A stretch of DNA of 64,000 bases from Zoogloeaceae bacterium. GTDB lineage: Bacteria > Pseudomonadota > Gammaproteobacteria > Burkholderiales > Rhodocyclaceae. The translations under genes were made by a program, and so were the position numbers. The stretch lies in NCBI GenBank assembly GCA_024235675.1, contig JACKLZ010000002.1:804001-868000 (forward strand), written 5' to 3'. The notes beneath the pieces were generated by a model that was not told the DNA's origin, did no database searches, and saw nothing but the letters and a program-made list of their open reading frames with translations. Shown piece by piece: positions 28,746-36,925 of this stretch (within the stretch, counting starts at the first letter, position 1; each line of letters opens with the position of its first letter).

Positions 28746-29340
28746 TACGGCATCTCGTCGACTCACCGACCACTACTGGATTCCTATTCACATCAGCGTT
28801 CCGCCGAAACCACTCTGCCCGTTCTAACTTCAAGCGCGGCTCAGAAAAGTCCTCCGTCGCCGCGAGTTCGATGTGTCCGTCAGGGTAAAAGTGCACTTCA
28901 AGGTACTTCGGCTCAAGCGCCTGAACCGGAGGCAGCATCACCGTCTGTTCGCACCAGATGTCGCCCTCTTGCGTCCACTTGATCGTGTAGGGAGTCGGAA
29001 AAGTTGTCGGCGCAAACACGCTGCCGCAGCAGGTGTGACTACCTCCCCCCGCGGTCGGCGTACTCACCGAAACAGGGCCTCCCCCATGACCATTCACCTC
29101 GATTGATCCAAAGGCCCGGTTGGTGTAGTTGTACCCATAGATCGTTACGCCATGCTCACGCATGGGCGGCAAATCCTCCGCGCTTGTCATCGCTACGGCC
29201 GGGGGCGGAGGCGCATTGCATCCGCCGAGCACGACAACCGTTGAGACCAAGGCCGCTGTTTGTATCAGCCAGCGTCGCGTCGGCAGATGCCGTTTTTCAC
29301 TCAATGCCATGTCACAACCTCTTGCGGATCGAACGCGGAA
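27781..29340 (-). repeat. Tandem effector-immunity unit, copy 1
   Basis: This segment (first half of the intact Tle1-like gene, the DUF3304 gene and the 30 bp before it) repeats at 29344-30900 with a shift of 1560-1563 bp. It repeats again, in internally deleted form (shift 756 bp), at about 30905-31626. The matching start codons at 28745, 30305 and 31061 show the periodicity. Confidence 0.8.
28732..29310 (-). CDS. DUF3304 lipoprotein, candidate immunity protein (copy 1)
   Basis: The 192-residue protein has a lipoprotein signal (lipobox LGGC at about residues 28-31) and the DUF3304 core: YGYNYTNRAFGSIEVNGHGGG, TCCGS and WCEQTVMLPP. DUF3304 lipoproteins commonly flank Tle1-type effectors. A periplasm-facing lipoprotein is the expected form of immunity to a phospholipase, so I infer immunity to the overlapping downstream effector. 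It is one of three copies with about 85 percent or more similarity by eye. Confidence 0.85.
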   Translation of the reverse strand: MALSEKRHLPTRRWLIQTAALVSTVVVLGGCNAPPPPAVAMTSAEDLPPMREHGVTIYGYNYTNRAFGSIEVNGHGGGPVSVSTPTAGGGSHTCCGSVFAPTTFPTPYTIKWTQEGDIWCEQTVMLPPVQALEPKYLEVHFYPDGHIELAATEDFSEPRLKLERAEWFRRNADVNRNPVVVGESTRCRNGYY

Positions 29341-30305
29341 AAGCGCGTACCGTCGAGCACACTGTCGACGGGAAACGAATTGCGAAACTCATGCCCCGCC
29401 ACCATGTGCACACACCGGCTCACCAGGCCCGGCACCCGCAGCCCATCGGCCCAGGCGGCATGCCCGTCGTAGGCGCCCGGTGCGGGGTCTGCCCCCGGAG
29501 CGCCAAAGGCCATGGACAGAATGTTATTTGCCCCGAGATCGCCCCGCACCTTCAGCGTGGTCTCGATGTCGTACACCCCGGTCGAGGTCGCCCCCGGCGT
29601 ATTGTTGGCGCTCATCGGCAAACCCACCGAGGCCACGGTGTCAAACAAGCCGAGAAAGATCACTTCGATCGGCGCGCTGTTCACCTTCAGCCGCCACTGG
29701 CCCGACGCCACGTCGCAGCGCGCCGCCAACTCGCGAACAAACGCCCGCGCCAAAGTGGCTCCGCGCGAAAACCCGAACACGCTGACGCGAATCGAACGGA
29801 TCTTGTTGGTCGGGTTGTTGGCGCGCAGTTCGGCCTTGCGGATCGCCTCGTCGAAACGCGCGAAGGCCCAATCGAGCCGCTCCTGCCCCATGTGGCCGAA
29901 ACCCAGGCCACGCGTCGTATGCCCGACGTCACCAATGTCCTTGAAGTAGGTGCCGATGCCGGGGATGTAGATGGCTTTCACACCGTTGACTGCATCATCC
30001 CGATGACTCAAAAACAGACGAGCCACATTGCTGTGTTGCATCGTGCCAACGTCGGCTTCCAGGTTGTTACCGGTCCCGTCAAAGAAGAAACTCAGTGTCA
30101 GGCATTGCTGGCACGACCCCACGGGCGGTGCCACCGCGTGTGCATCGCGCACCGCCGCCGCATTGCCGGCAGCACCACTGGCCATTCCGGGCGCGTGCAT
30201 CGCCGGTTCGGTACCGGCGGCATCGATGCGCGTACCTGCGGCGGCAAAGGCAAGCGCCCCCTCGCGTTGCGTCAGGGGGGTATGGTTGTGCTTAGTAGTA
30301 GCCAT
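29301..30305 (-). pseudogene. C-terminally truncated Tle1-like effector (copy 2)
   Basis: The 334-residue open frame is nearly identical to the first half of the intact effector: start MATTKHNH, FFFDGTGNN, GFSRGAT and FDTVASVG are all present. It breaks off after DSVLDGTR and continues with an unrelated 13-residue tail (FSAFDPQEVVTWH). It therefore lacks the YPGAHSDVGGGY block with the presumed catalytic His and the entire helical C-terminal half, so it should be inactive as a lipase. One small substitution block with a one-codon difference (around residues 101-114) distinguishes it from copy 1. It overlaps both flanking DUF3304 genes. Confidence 0.85.
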
Positions 30306-30900
30306 CGCGACACTTGGTCGATTCGTGAATCACGATTTGGTTTTTTGCTCCGTCGGCATACCGAATAAATCGCCCTGCCCGTTCCAACTGCAATCTCGGT
30401 TCGGAAAAATCCTCCGTCACTGCAAGTTCGATATGTCCGTCAGGGTAAAAGTGCACTTCGAGATACTTCGGCTCAAGCACCTGAACCGGGGGCAAAACCA
30501 CCGTCTGCTCACACCAGATGTCGTCCTCCTGCGTCCACTTGACCGTGTAGGGAATCGGAAAACTTGTCGGCGCAAACACGCTGCCGCAGCAAGTGTGTTT
30601 CCCCCCGCCCGCAGTCGGCGTACTCACCGAGAGGTCGCCTCCACCATGGCCATTCACCTCGAACGAGCCAAAGGCCCGGTTGGTGTAGTTGTACCCATAG
30701 ATCGTCACGCCATGCTCGCGCATCGGCGGCAAATCCTCCGCGCTTGTCGCCGCTGCAGCCGGGGGTGGCGGCGCATTGCATCCGCCGAGCACTAAAATCG
30801 TTGAGACCAAGGCCGCTGTTTGTATCAGCCAGCGTCGCGTCGGCAGATGCCGTTTTTCACTCAATGCCATGTCACAACCTCGTGCTGATCAAACGCGGAA
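29344..30900 (-). repeat. Tandem effector-immunity unit, copy 2
   Basis: Second copy of the Tle1-like 5' half plus DUF3304 gene. It differs from copy 1 by scattered substitutions and one divergent block near 29970-30010, where the effector is one codon shorter. Confidence 0.8.
30292..30870 (-). CDS. DUF3304 lipoprotein, candidate immunity protein (copy 2)
   Basis: The 192-residue lipoprotein has the same N-terminus as copy 1 (MALSEKRHLPTRRW, lipobox LGGC) and the same core. It differs at scattered positions, such as the HTCCGS context and the last 25 residues (FIRYADGAKNQIVIHESTKCRDGYY). It remains a complete gene even though the effector copy downstream of it is broken. It may still protect against related incoming toxins (orphan immunity). 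Confidence 0.85.
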   Translation of the reverse strand: MALSEKRHLPTRRWLIQTAALVSTILVLGGCNAPPPPAAAATSAEDLPPMREHGVTIYGYNYTNRAFGSFEVNGHGGGDLSVSTPTAGGGKHTCCGSVFAPTSFPIPYTVKWTQEDDIWCEQTVVLPPVQVLEPKYLEVHFYPDGHIELAVTEDFSEPRLQLERAGRFIRYADGAKNQIVIHESTKCRDGYY

Positions 30901-31061
30901 AAATACGCACCCGTCGAGCACACTCCCGACGGGGTAAGGAATTGCGAAGCTTGTATCGCCGGCTCGGTGCCAGCGGCATCGATGCGCGTACCTGCGGCGG
31001 CAAAAGCAAGCGCCCCCTCGCGTTGCGTCAGGGGGGTGTGGTTGTGCTTAGTAGTAGCCAT
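30861..31061 (-). pseudogene. Tle1-like effector remnant (copy 3, internal deletion)
   Basis: Only about 66 codons remain: the first 36 residues of the effector (MATTKHNHTPLTQREGALAF to EPAIQ) joined to a short piece ending FSAFDQHEVVTWH. The nucleotides after the joint still resemble the effector around NSFPVDSVLDGTR. Copy 3 is therefore copy 2 with an internal deletion of about 270 codons that kept both ends. It has no catalytic residues. Its ends overlap the flanking DUF3304 genes exactly as in copy 2. Confidence 0.8.
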
Positions 31062-31626
31062 GCCGGCATCTCGTTGATTCATCCACAACAATCACGTTCT
31101 TTGAAATATCCGAATAGCGATTGAAAACATCAAAATGTTCTCGTTTTATCCTCGGTTCGGAAAAGTCTTCCGTCGCTGCAAGTTCGATATGCCCGTCAGG
31201 GTAGAAATGCACTTCGATGTACTTCGGCTCAAGCACCTGAACCGGTGGCAGCATCACCGTCTGCTCGCACCAGATGTCGTCCTCCTGCGTCCACTTGATC
31301 GTGTAGGGAATCGGAAAAGTTGTCGGCGCAAACACGCTGCCGCAGCAGGTGTGGCTTCCCCCGCCTGCAGTCGGCGTACTTACAAACAGATTCCCACCAC
31401 CATGACCATTCACCTCGAACGAGCCAAAGCCCCGGTTGGTGTAGTTGTATCCATAGATCGTCACGCCATGCTCGCGCATGGGCGGCAAATCCTCCGCGCT
31501 TGCCGCCGCTACGGCCGGGGGCGGCGGCGCATTGCATCCGCCGAGCACTAAAATCGTTGAGACTAGGGCCGCTGTTTGCATCAACCAGCGCTGCCATGGC
31601 TGATGCCGCGTTCTATGCATCGTCAT
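31048..31626 (-). CDS. DUF3304 lipoprotein, candidate immunity protein (copy 3)
   Basis: The 192-residue lipoprotein has a different N-terminus (MTMHRTRHQPWQRW) but the same signal core, lipobox LGGC and DUF3304 body. Its C-terminal 25 residues diverge from the other copies (FDVFNRYSDISKNVIVVDESTRCRHGYY). It is the first of the three in transcription order, 82 bp downstream of the DUF4123 gene, and its start region differs because it adjoins the original upstream neighbour rather than an effector tail. Confidence 0.85.
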   Translation of the reverse strand: MTMHRTRHQPWQRWLMQTAALVSTILVLGGCNAPPPPAVAAASAEDLPPMREHGVTIYGYNYTNRGFGSFEVNGHGGGNLFVSTPTAGGGSHTCCGSVFAPTTFPIPYTIKWTQEDDIWCEQTVMLPPVQVLEPKYIEVHFYPDGHIELAATEDFSEPRIKREHFDVFNRYSDISKNVIVVDESTRCRHGYY

Positions 31627-31708
31627 TTGCTTAGGTTCCGTGAACCGAAGAGGGAGTTCGCTTGCGTCTTGAAAGTGTCATGGCTGTAAATTGCCGGCTG
31701 GCCGACAA

Positions 31709-32608
31709 TCATGGCGCACTCTCATCTTGCACGGCGCGGTCGAGCGCTTGCGAAAAAGTCATGCGCTTTTCCTTGATCTCGTTCAGGCGCTCCACCCATG
31801 GCAGCTGCGTGTGAAAGTCGGCGCCCAAGGCCAGATCCAGACTGCACCAGGCTGCCTGATCGGGCGCATCAAAAATGCCATAAGCACGTGCACTGTCGAG
31901 TGCCTGGCGGATTCTTGCATACTGCTCGTGCGGGCGCAGACTCGCGAGGCGAGGCGATCCATGGCGTAGCATCAGGTCGATGATGCTGTCCGGCTCCGTT
32001 GCGGTGGCAAGCGCGATTTGCTGAGCCTCGGTGAGTGACAAGGGCGCGGTATCGGCCAGCGTGTCGCCTGGAGGTGCCACGGTGTGATGTGGAATGCCTA
32101 CCGTGCCGTCGCGCTGTTGAAACGCCCACCGTGATATGCCGGAAAACACGATGGCACGCTGGGCGGGATCAAGCACATCGAGCAAAGCCTCGAAAACCCG
32201 GCAATCAAACAGCCGCCAGAGGACGTCAGTGCCGTCGTCGAGCGTCGCCTCCATCCGCTGATTGAGCCGCGCCGCCAGGGTTTCGAGCGGCAGGCCGCTC
32301 TCGAGGAACGCTGCAAAACTGGCGCAGGCCCAGCGCGACAGCACGCGCCTGAGCGTACTCGCTGGCGGGGTATCGGATCGCACCAGAGTGAGGTCGATCA
32401 CCACGGGCGCGGCGCCTTCAGACCAATCGGGCGCCTGCAAGCGCAACACGTCGACCGCCGGCCCGACACGCGCGAACCGATTCGCCTCGCCACTGTCGTG
32501 CATGGCGGACAGATCAATGAAGAGGTAGCGGCGCACACCCGCCCGAACCGGCGTACGGATTTCTTCGGCGACCCACTGAGCGAACTGCATCGGCTCAACG
32601 CACTGCAT
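31709..32608 (-). CDS. DUF4123 T6SS adaptor/chaperone
   Basis: The 299-residue cytosolic protein has the DUF4123 features RYLFIDLSAM near the N-terminus, a WRLFDCRVFEALLDVL central block, and LDLALGADFHTQLPWVERL near the C-terminus. DUF4123 proteins (TEC/Tap) load a specific effector onto the tip of VgrG. Lying just before the Tle1-like array, it probably serves the intact DUF2235 effector. Its start overlaps the end of the partial vgrG by 14 bp; a second ATG six codons later is possible. Confidence 0.88.
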   Translation of the reverse strand: MQCVEPMQFAQWVAEEIRTPVRAGVRRYLFIDLSAMHDSGEANRFARVGPAVDVLRLQAPDWSEGAAPVVIDLTLVRSDTPPASTLRRVLSRWACASFAAFLESGLPLETLAARLNQRMEATLDDGTDVLWRLFDCRVFEALLDVLDPAQRAIVFSGISRWAFQQRDGTVGIPHHTVAPPGDTLADTAPLSLTEAQQIALATATEPDSIIDLMLRHGSPRLASLRPHEQYARIRQALDSARAYGIFDAPDQAAWCSLDLALGADFHTQLPWVERLNEIKEKRMTFSQALDRAVQDESAP

Positions 32609-33725
32609 ACGGCGCTCCCGAGGCGCGAGCGCTTAGAAGGCATTCGACGCATACGGTCTTCGGGAAGGCCGGCAGTCCGTAGTCGCCGCGCGTCGGCCCC
32701 GCAAAACTTTTCTTGCTCGCATGCACCGTAATCGTGCCCGGGCATTCGACCGTAATCCCCCCATCAATCGTGATGCTCGCCCCGCCCTCGGTGGCGAGCA
32801 CGATGCGTTTGCCGGCGGCGAAGTCGATGTGTTCCATGATCGAGACGAGGTTGAGATCGTCCTTGGCCTGGAAGGCCATCTCGTCGCTTTGCGCTTGCAT
32901 CTCGATGTCGTCTTTGGCGGCGATCAGGCTGATGCCGGTGTTGCCGTCTCCGGGGCGGATGGCGCCGGCGAGCAGGCCGATGGCCTGGCCGGTGTGGAGG
33001 CGGGTTTTGCCGGCGACGGCGAGGTTGGTGTCTTCGCCGCTGATCAGGCTGATGGTCTCGCCGTTACTCAGTTGAATGTGCCCGCCGGCGACGAAGCCGA
33101 GGCCGGCCTTGGCGGCCTGGATGATGGCGGGCTCAAGCAGGTGGGGGACTTTGCCGGCGGTGGCGGTGTTCTTCTGGCTTGCGTCGGCCAGCGCGGCGTC
33201 GAAGTCGGTGGCGTCGACCATGCCGCGGGCGACGGTGTGCAGGGCCTTGAGCGGGGCGGCGTTCGGGTCGAGGGTGCTTTGATTGGGGCCGATGCTGCCG
33301 ATGGCGGCGGCGAGCTGCACGGTTTGATGGGTGGTGGCGGCTTTGGAGAGGGTCTGCGCCAGCGCGTCGGCCTGGCCGAGCAGGGCGGCGGCGGGGGCCA
33401 TGTCGCCGGCTGGCTCGGCGTCGGTGTGCTGCGCCCAGGTACTCAGCGTGATGCCGCGCGCGGCGCGTAGCGCGCCCCAGGCGTCGGTGCGCAGCTCGGC
33501 GCCGGTGCCGCGGAAACTGCCACGGTAGTTGTCGGCCTGGTGGATGAGGTGGCCGAGGTTGAGCTGCGAGGCGTACTGGGTGCTGTGCAAGGCGGCGCGT
33601 TGCTGATTGTCGGTGTCGTCGAAGACGAGCTGGTTGTGGCCGGCGAAGCGGCCATGGGCGCCGAACTCTGTGGTTAGACCGCACCTGAGGGCCACAGTCG
33701 CAAGGTATCGAACAGCGCGTCCCAA
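32595..33725 (-). pseudogene. C-terminal VgrG fragment without a proper start
   Basis: From about codon 20 the frame is the DUF2345/C-terminal part of VgrG (EFGAHGRFAGHNQLVFDDTDNQQRA onward). It is nearly identical to residues 607-931 of the complete vgrG upstream. The N-terminal gp27/gp5-like domains are absent and the only in-frame starts near the joint are TTG or GTG without a ribosome site, so this is probably a recombination remnant. Its tail differs from the complete gene and ends CVECLLSARASGAPYAVR, a typical VgrG end ahead of a DUF4123 gene. The remnant may thus preserve the original cargo-specific tail of an older VgrG. Confidence 0.85.
32692..33668 (-). repeat. 977-bp direct repeat, copy A (vgrG C-terminal block)
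   Basis: This block aligns without insertions or deletions with 37149-38125 at a constant offset of 4457 bp and only scattered substitutions. Its left limit is GTCGGCCCC and its right limit is GCCGAACTC in both copies. Confidence 0.85.
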
Positions 33726-33733
33726 TGCGTCAT
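33674..33733 (-). pseudogene. 19-codon ORF abutting the vgrG recombination scar
   Basis: MTHWDALFDTLRLWPSGAV starts with ATG overlapping the stop of the preceding membrane-protein gene as ATGA and ends 5 bp before the edge of the duplicated vgrG block. The tight coupling suggests the start of a once longer gene whose remainder was lost when the vgrG fragment was joined here. It may also be a meaningless short frame; nothing about its function can be said. Confidence 0.35.
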
Positions 33734-34179
33734 GAATGCCTCTTCATCGACTTCGTTTCTATCGTACTTGGTTGGTCTTCTCCACAGCGCGATTTGCGTC
33801 GCGAAACATGATCACCGCGCAGTCCTAGGATACCGATGATCAAAAAAATCGCAGGAAAGGCCACCCAAAACCCGTTCCATAGCAGAAAGATCGTGAGGAA
33901 GATCGCCCAAATCCCGTTCCATGCCAGCACACCAACAGCGGTGCGCCGACGAAGGCCTTGTCCCCCCTGGGCGGGCAGGCCCGCGCAGGTGCCCAGAAAG
34001 GAGCCAACCACAACGATCCAGAAGGAAGTAGTAATACAACCTGTCCATGGCCGATTGCACCATCGTGGATCAAGGCACACCAAGGCAATCGCCACCGCCC
34101 AAGAGAGAAGCGTGCAACCGGTTGCGGTCAGTAGCCAGAAATTGGCCATGATCCGTTTTTCTTCTTCCTCGGACGCCAT
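33730..34179 (-). CDS. Small membrane protein of the Tle4/Tli4 cassette
   Basis: The protein has about 149 residues with three to four hydrophobic segments (FWLLTATGCTLLSWAVAIALVCL, TTSFWIVVVGSFLGTCAGL, and a long GIWAIFLTIFLLWNGFWVAFPAIFLIIGILGL). No family is recognised. The start at 34179 is tentative; the ATG at 34149 has a purine-rich GAGGAAG upstream at long spacing. Position after the Tli4 gene (23-bp gap) suggests an additional immunity or accessory component. Confidence 0.65.
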   Translation of the reverse strand: MASEEEEKRIMANFWLLTATGCTLLSWAVAIALVCLDPRWCNRPWTGCITTSFWIVVVGSFLGTCAGLPAQGGQGLRRRTAVGVLAWNGIWAIFLTIFLLWNGFWVAFPAIFLIIGILGLRGDHVSRRKSRCGEDQPSTIETKSMKRHS

Positions 34180-34202
34180 CGTCGTCGCTTGCGGAACCGG
34201 AA

Positions 34203-35309
34203 TCAGAACGCGCCCGGCCGAGGGCGGAGGGTGGCGGTCACCTTGTCCCACAATGCCACCGACTCGGCTTCGCCGAGCGTGGCTTTAGCGATCGGTTTGC
34301 GGGTAGCGAATTCCTCCAGGCTAAGCTGCGGACCTGGCTTTCTGACGCCGCTGCTCATTTCGAAGGTTACGGACGGCTTGAACGCATTTCCGTCCAGAGC
34401 GTTCATCTCCAGCACGAAGTGATAGTCCTTGACGCCAGGATCCGATTCGCGCATCACAAGCCACTCCTCGATGCCCTGGCTATTCACAGCGCGCGCGCCC
34501 TTTCTCAGCGTGCGGCCGTTGACCTCCTTGAGCATGGCGTTGATTTCGCTACCGCGATCGAGCAGGGTGTTTTCTTCGGCGCCGATGTCACTCATCGAAA
34601 CGAATCGGAAATAGACATCTTCGGCGGTGGAGAGGTGGTAGTTCAGGTCGATCCACTCGGCATCGGTTGGTGCCCCGCGCAGGAATCCATTGGGGAAGCA
34701 GACCCCTTGTTCGGTGGGGATTTCGGAGTCGGCGCGGCCATCAAGGCGTTTGTAAATGCTTGACAGATGGGCCAACTTGGTGGGCGTGTTGTTCCCATTT
34801 TTTCGGTGGAATGCTGATCCAGCATCCTCTGGGTAGGTGCCATCAAATGCATCAATGTCGGCTCTGATCTTGAAGCCGCTCTTCCATGCCCACAGTTCCA
34901 GTGTACGGGCAGCGCGGCCGCTTGAAGCAGCAGATTCGGCGCGATCGAATATCCCGCCTACGGCATCGTCTGGAAGTGAAACCATGCCCTTGAGTAACGG
35001 GTTTCCGCTTAAAGGCAGTTGTTGGGATTGAAGCGTGCCCTTTCGTCGTTCAAAATGAGTCAGAAAACGGCTTTCTTTTTCAGGCGTGATTACTATTCGA
35101 ACCGCTTCAATTTCCGTTCGCGACATCTCATTGAGCACGAACCCATCCGGCAGGTCGACCAGATAGCGCCCGATACAGCGAGGTGTCATGCGTTGGGTCA
35201 GTTGTTCGATGCGTCTGGTTTCTTCGGGAGTCATGTCCGGTATCTCGTAGGCGCAGGCGCTCAGTATCAGAATGAATGAAAGAGGGAGGAGATGTCGTAG
35301 GAGGCTCAT
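34203..35309 (-). CDS. Tli4-type T6SS immunity lipoprotein
   Basis: The 368-residue lipoprotein has the signal LPLSFILILSAC with the lipid Cys at about residue 19 and the Tli4 N-terminal motif CIGRYLVDLPDGF near residues 45-57. A C-terminal domain includes GIEEWLVMRESDPG. Tli4 proteins neutralise Tle4 lipases in the periplasm. The start overlaps the lipase stop by one base (TGATG), strongly indicating an effector-immunity pair. Confidence 0.88.
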   Translation of the reverse strand: MSLLRHLLPLSFILILSACAYEIPDMTPEETRRIEQLTQRMTPRCIGRYLVDLPDGFVLNEMSRTEIEAVRIVITPEKESRFLTHFERRKGTLQSQQLPLSGNPLLKGMVSLPDDAVGGIFDRAESAASSGRAARTLELWAWKSGFKIRADIDAFDGTYPEDAGSAFHRKNGNNTPTKLAHLSSIYKRLDGRADSEIPTEQGVCFPNGFLRGAPTDAEWIDLNYHLSTAEDVYFRFVSMSDIGAEENTLLDRGSEINAMLKEVNGRTLRKGARAVNSQGIEEWLVMRESDPGVKDYHFVLEMNALDGNAFKPSVTFEMSSGVRKPGPQLSLEEFATRKPIAKATLGEAESVALWDKVTATLRPRPGAF

Positions 35310-36922
35310 CAGTCGTAGCGCAGGCTGGTGTTCTTGACGTCCTGCGCGATATGTACAATCGCACGCAGGGTGAAATGGGCAGCTCGCATGTTGTGCGAAT
35401 TCTCACCCGGCTTGAAGGCTGGCTCATGCTCGACCGGCACGTTCATCAACGAGCGGCAGGCATACTGAGGGGCAATGCCCGAGCGATGTGGCACGGTCCC
35501 GTCCCCCGCTTCGTCGGGCTCGCTGATGGTGTAGGTTTGATGCTCGCCCTTCAACCAGCCTGTGCCCTCCAGCGGTGCAGCGACGGTGCGATCAGTGTGA
35601 ATCTCCTCAGAATCCAAAGCGCGGGCATTGAGGACGTCGGCGCCGCGTCCACCGCGCAGCCAACCTCCGCCATCGCCCTGCCAAGTCACGGTGCCGTAGG
35701 CACGGTGTTTATCGCTGCTTCCGAAGAAAGCGTAGGTATTGGGGTGATATCTATCACTAATGTCTTCGTGAAAACGCCGAACTGGTTCGTGTATCGTCTT
35801 TTCGAAGGCATTCCAATCCCGATCCAGTTGCCGAAGGCGATTTCGGGTATCTCGCTCCTCATTAAGTGGATTGATCAACTGATCCTCACACATGCTCCAC
35901 CATTTTCTGCGCACCGTGTAGATCTCCGAGTAGGGGTCGCCGTGCTGCGGAAGCGCGTAGATATTTCCGGCATCCTTGATCTTCAGCCAGCCGTTTCCGT
36001 ATTTGGCAGAGGGTAGCAGTTGCATTGGGCCGGGCGCCGTCGATAGTACGGCCGTCATGGCCGCAGCGTTCCCGCCAAGGGTGGCCGACGTACCGAAGTC
36101 ACCTTCCGTGCCCGACTTGAACCGCCGATACACTGCCGCTGCGCCAATTGCGGGCATCACACCATGGACGATGCCCATGATGTCCTTGCGGCGCCCCAGG
36201 ACCTCGGAGCAGCAACGACCGACAAGGCCGCCCATGGAATGGGTGATGATGATGACCTTTTCGACTTTCTTCTTCTCCGCCCTGTAGCGCCGGATGACTT
36301 CGTCGATTCGGTCTGAAAGTCGTTGCGCGCTATCTGCGTTGGAGGCCAGCCAGTTATAGCCGCATGCGTAGACCGGGAAGCGATAGCGGAAAGTCAGACC
36401 GATCTCGTCCCGAGTGGGGCACTGCTCACCCTTCATTGCCTTCAAATCGAGATCGGCGACCAGCAGCCGGTGGCTGTCACGGCAATTGTCGAAGTCGTTG
36501 AGATGCTTCTCCAGCCACATCAAGATGTCCTGATAGCTCAGTGCGGCGATTTCGCCCCAACCGCGTCGCCGCAACTCCTCTGCCGGCAACATCGCGTCGT
36601 CGGGTACCGCGCCGTCACGATCCACCTCCATAACTTCCGGGTGCAGGTAGCGCTTGCGTTTCTTGGGGCCGTTGAACGCCCAAACACCGACGCTGGCCCT
36701 GCTGTCGAGGCGCCACCTGATCGCATCCTTTGGGTCTGTGCCTCGCTCGATCAAATTACTCCCCATCACGCCCGGCACGAAGATCACCGGGATGACGCGG
36801 TCGGGCACCATGTAGCACTTGCCATAGGAATTGTCCGACGGGCTCATGACGGTTCGCCAGGTCGGGTTGCCACGTTCGTCGTATTGCACCGGGATGTGCC
36901 GGGCGATGGGTTGGTCTGCCAT
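35309..36922 (-). CDS. T6SS lipase effector, Tle4-like alpha/beta hydrolase
   Basis: The 537-residue protein has an N-terminal VIPVIFVPGVMGSNLI strand/oxyanion region at about residues 43-58 and the nucleophile elbow THSMGGLVG with Ser at 229. GDGTVP carries a likely catalytic Asp late in the protein, and a C-terminal His follows in the HNMRAAHF region. This LCAT-like pattern, together with the coupled Tli4 gene and adjacent vgrG, identifies a Tle4-type phospholipase delivered by VgrG. No signal peptide. It starts 3 bp after the vgrG stop. Confidence 0.88.
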   Translation of the reverse strand: MADQPIARHIPVQYDERGNPTWRTVMSPSDNSYGKCYMVPDRVIPVIFVPGVMGSNLIERGTDPKDAIRWRLDSRASVGVWAFNGPKKRKRYLHPEVMEVDRDGAVPDDAMLPAEELRRRGWGEIAALSYQDILMWLEKHLNDFDNCRDSHRLLVADLDLKAMKGEQCPTRDEIGLTFRYRFPVYACGYNWLASNADSAQRLSDRIDEVIRRYRAEKKKVEKVIIITHSMGGLVGRCCSEVLGRRKDIMGIVHGVMPAIGAAAVYRRFKSGTEGDFGTSATLGGNAAAMTAVLSTAPGPMQLLPSAKYGNGWLKIKDAGNIYALPQHGDPYSEIYTVRRKWWSMCEDQLINPLNEERDTRNRLRQLDRDWNAFEKTIHEPVRRFHEDISDRYHPNTYAFFGSSDKHRAYGTVTWQGDGGGWLRGGRGADVLNARALDSEEIHTDRTVAAPLEGTGWLKGEHQTYTISEPDEAGDGTVPHRSGIAPQYACRSLMNVPVEHEPAFKPGENSHNMRAAHFTLRAIVHIAQDVKNTSLRYD

Positions 36923-36925
36923 GGA

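Noticed and set aside
32595..33725. Second complete vgrG gene
   Set aside because: N-terminal domains are missing and the only starts near the joint are TTG/GTG without a ribosome site.
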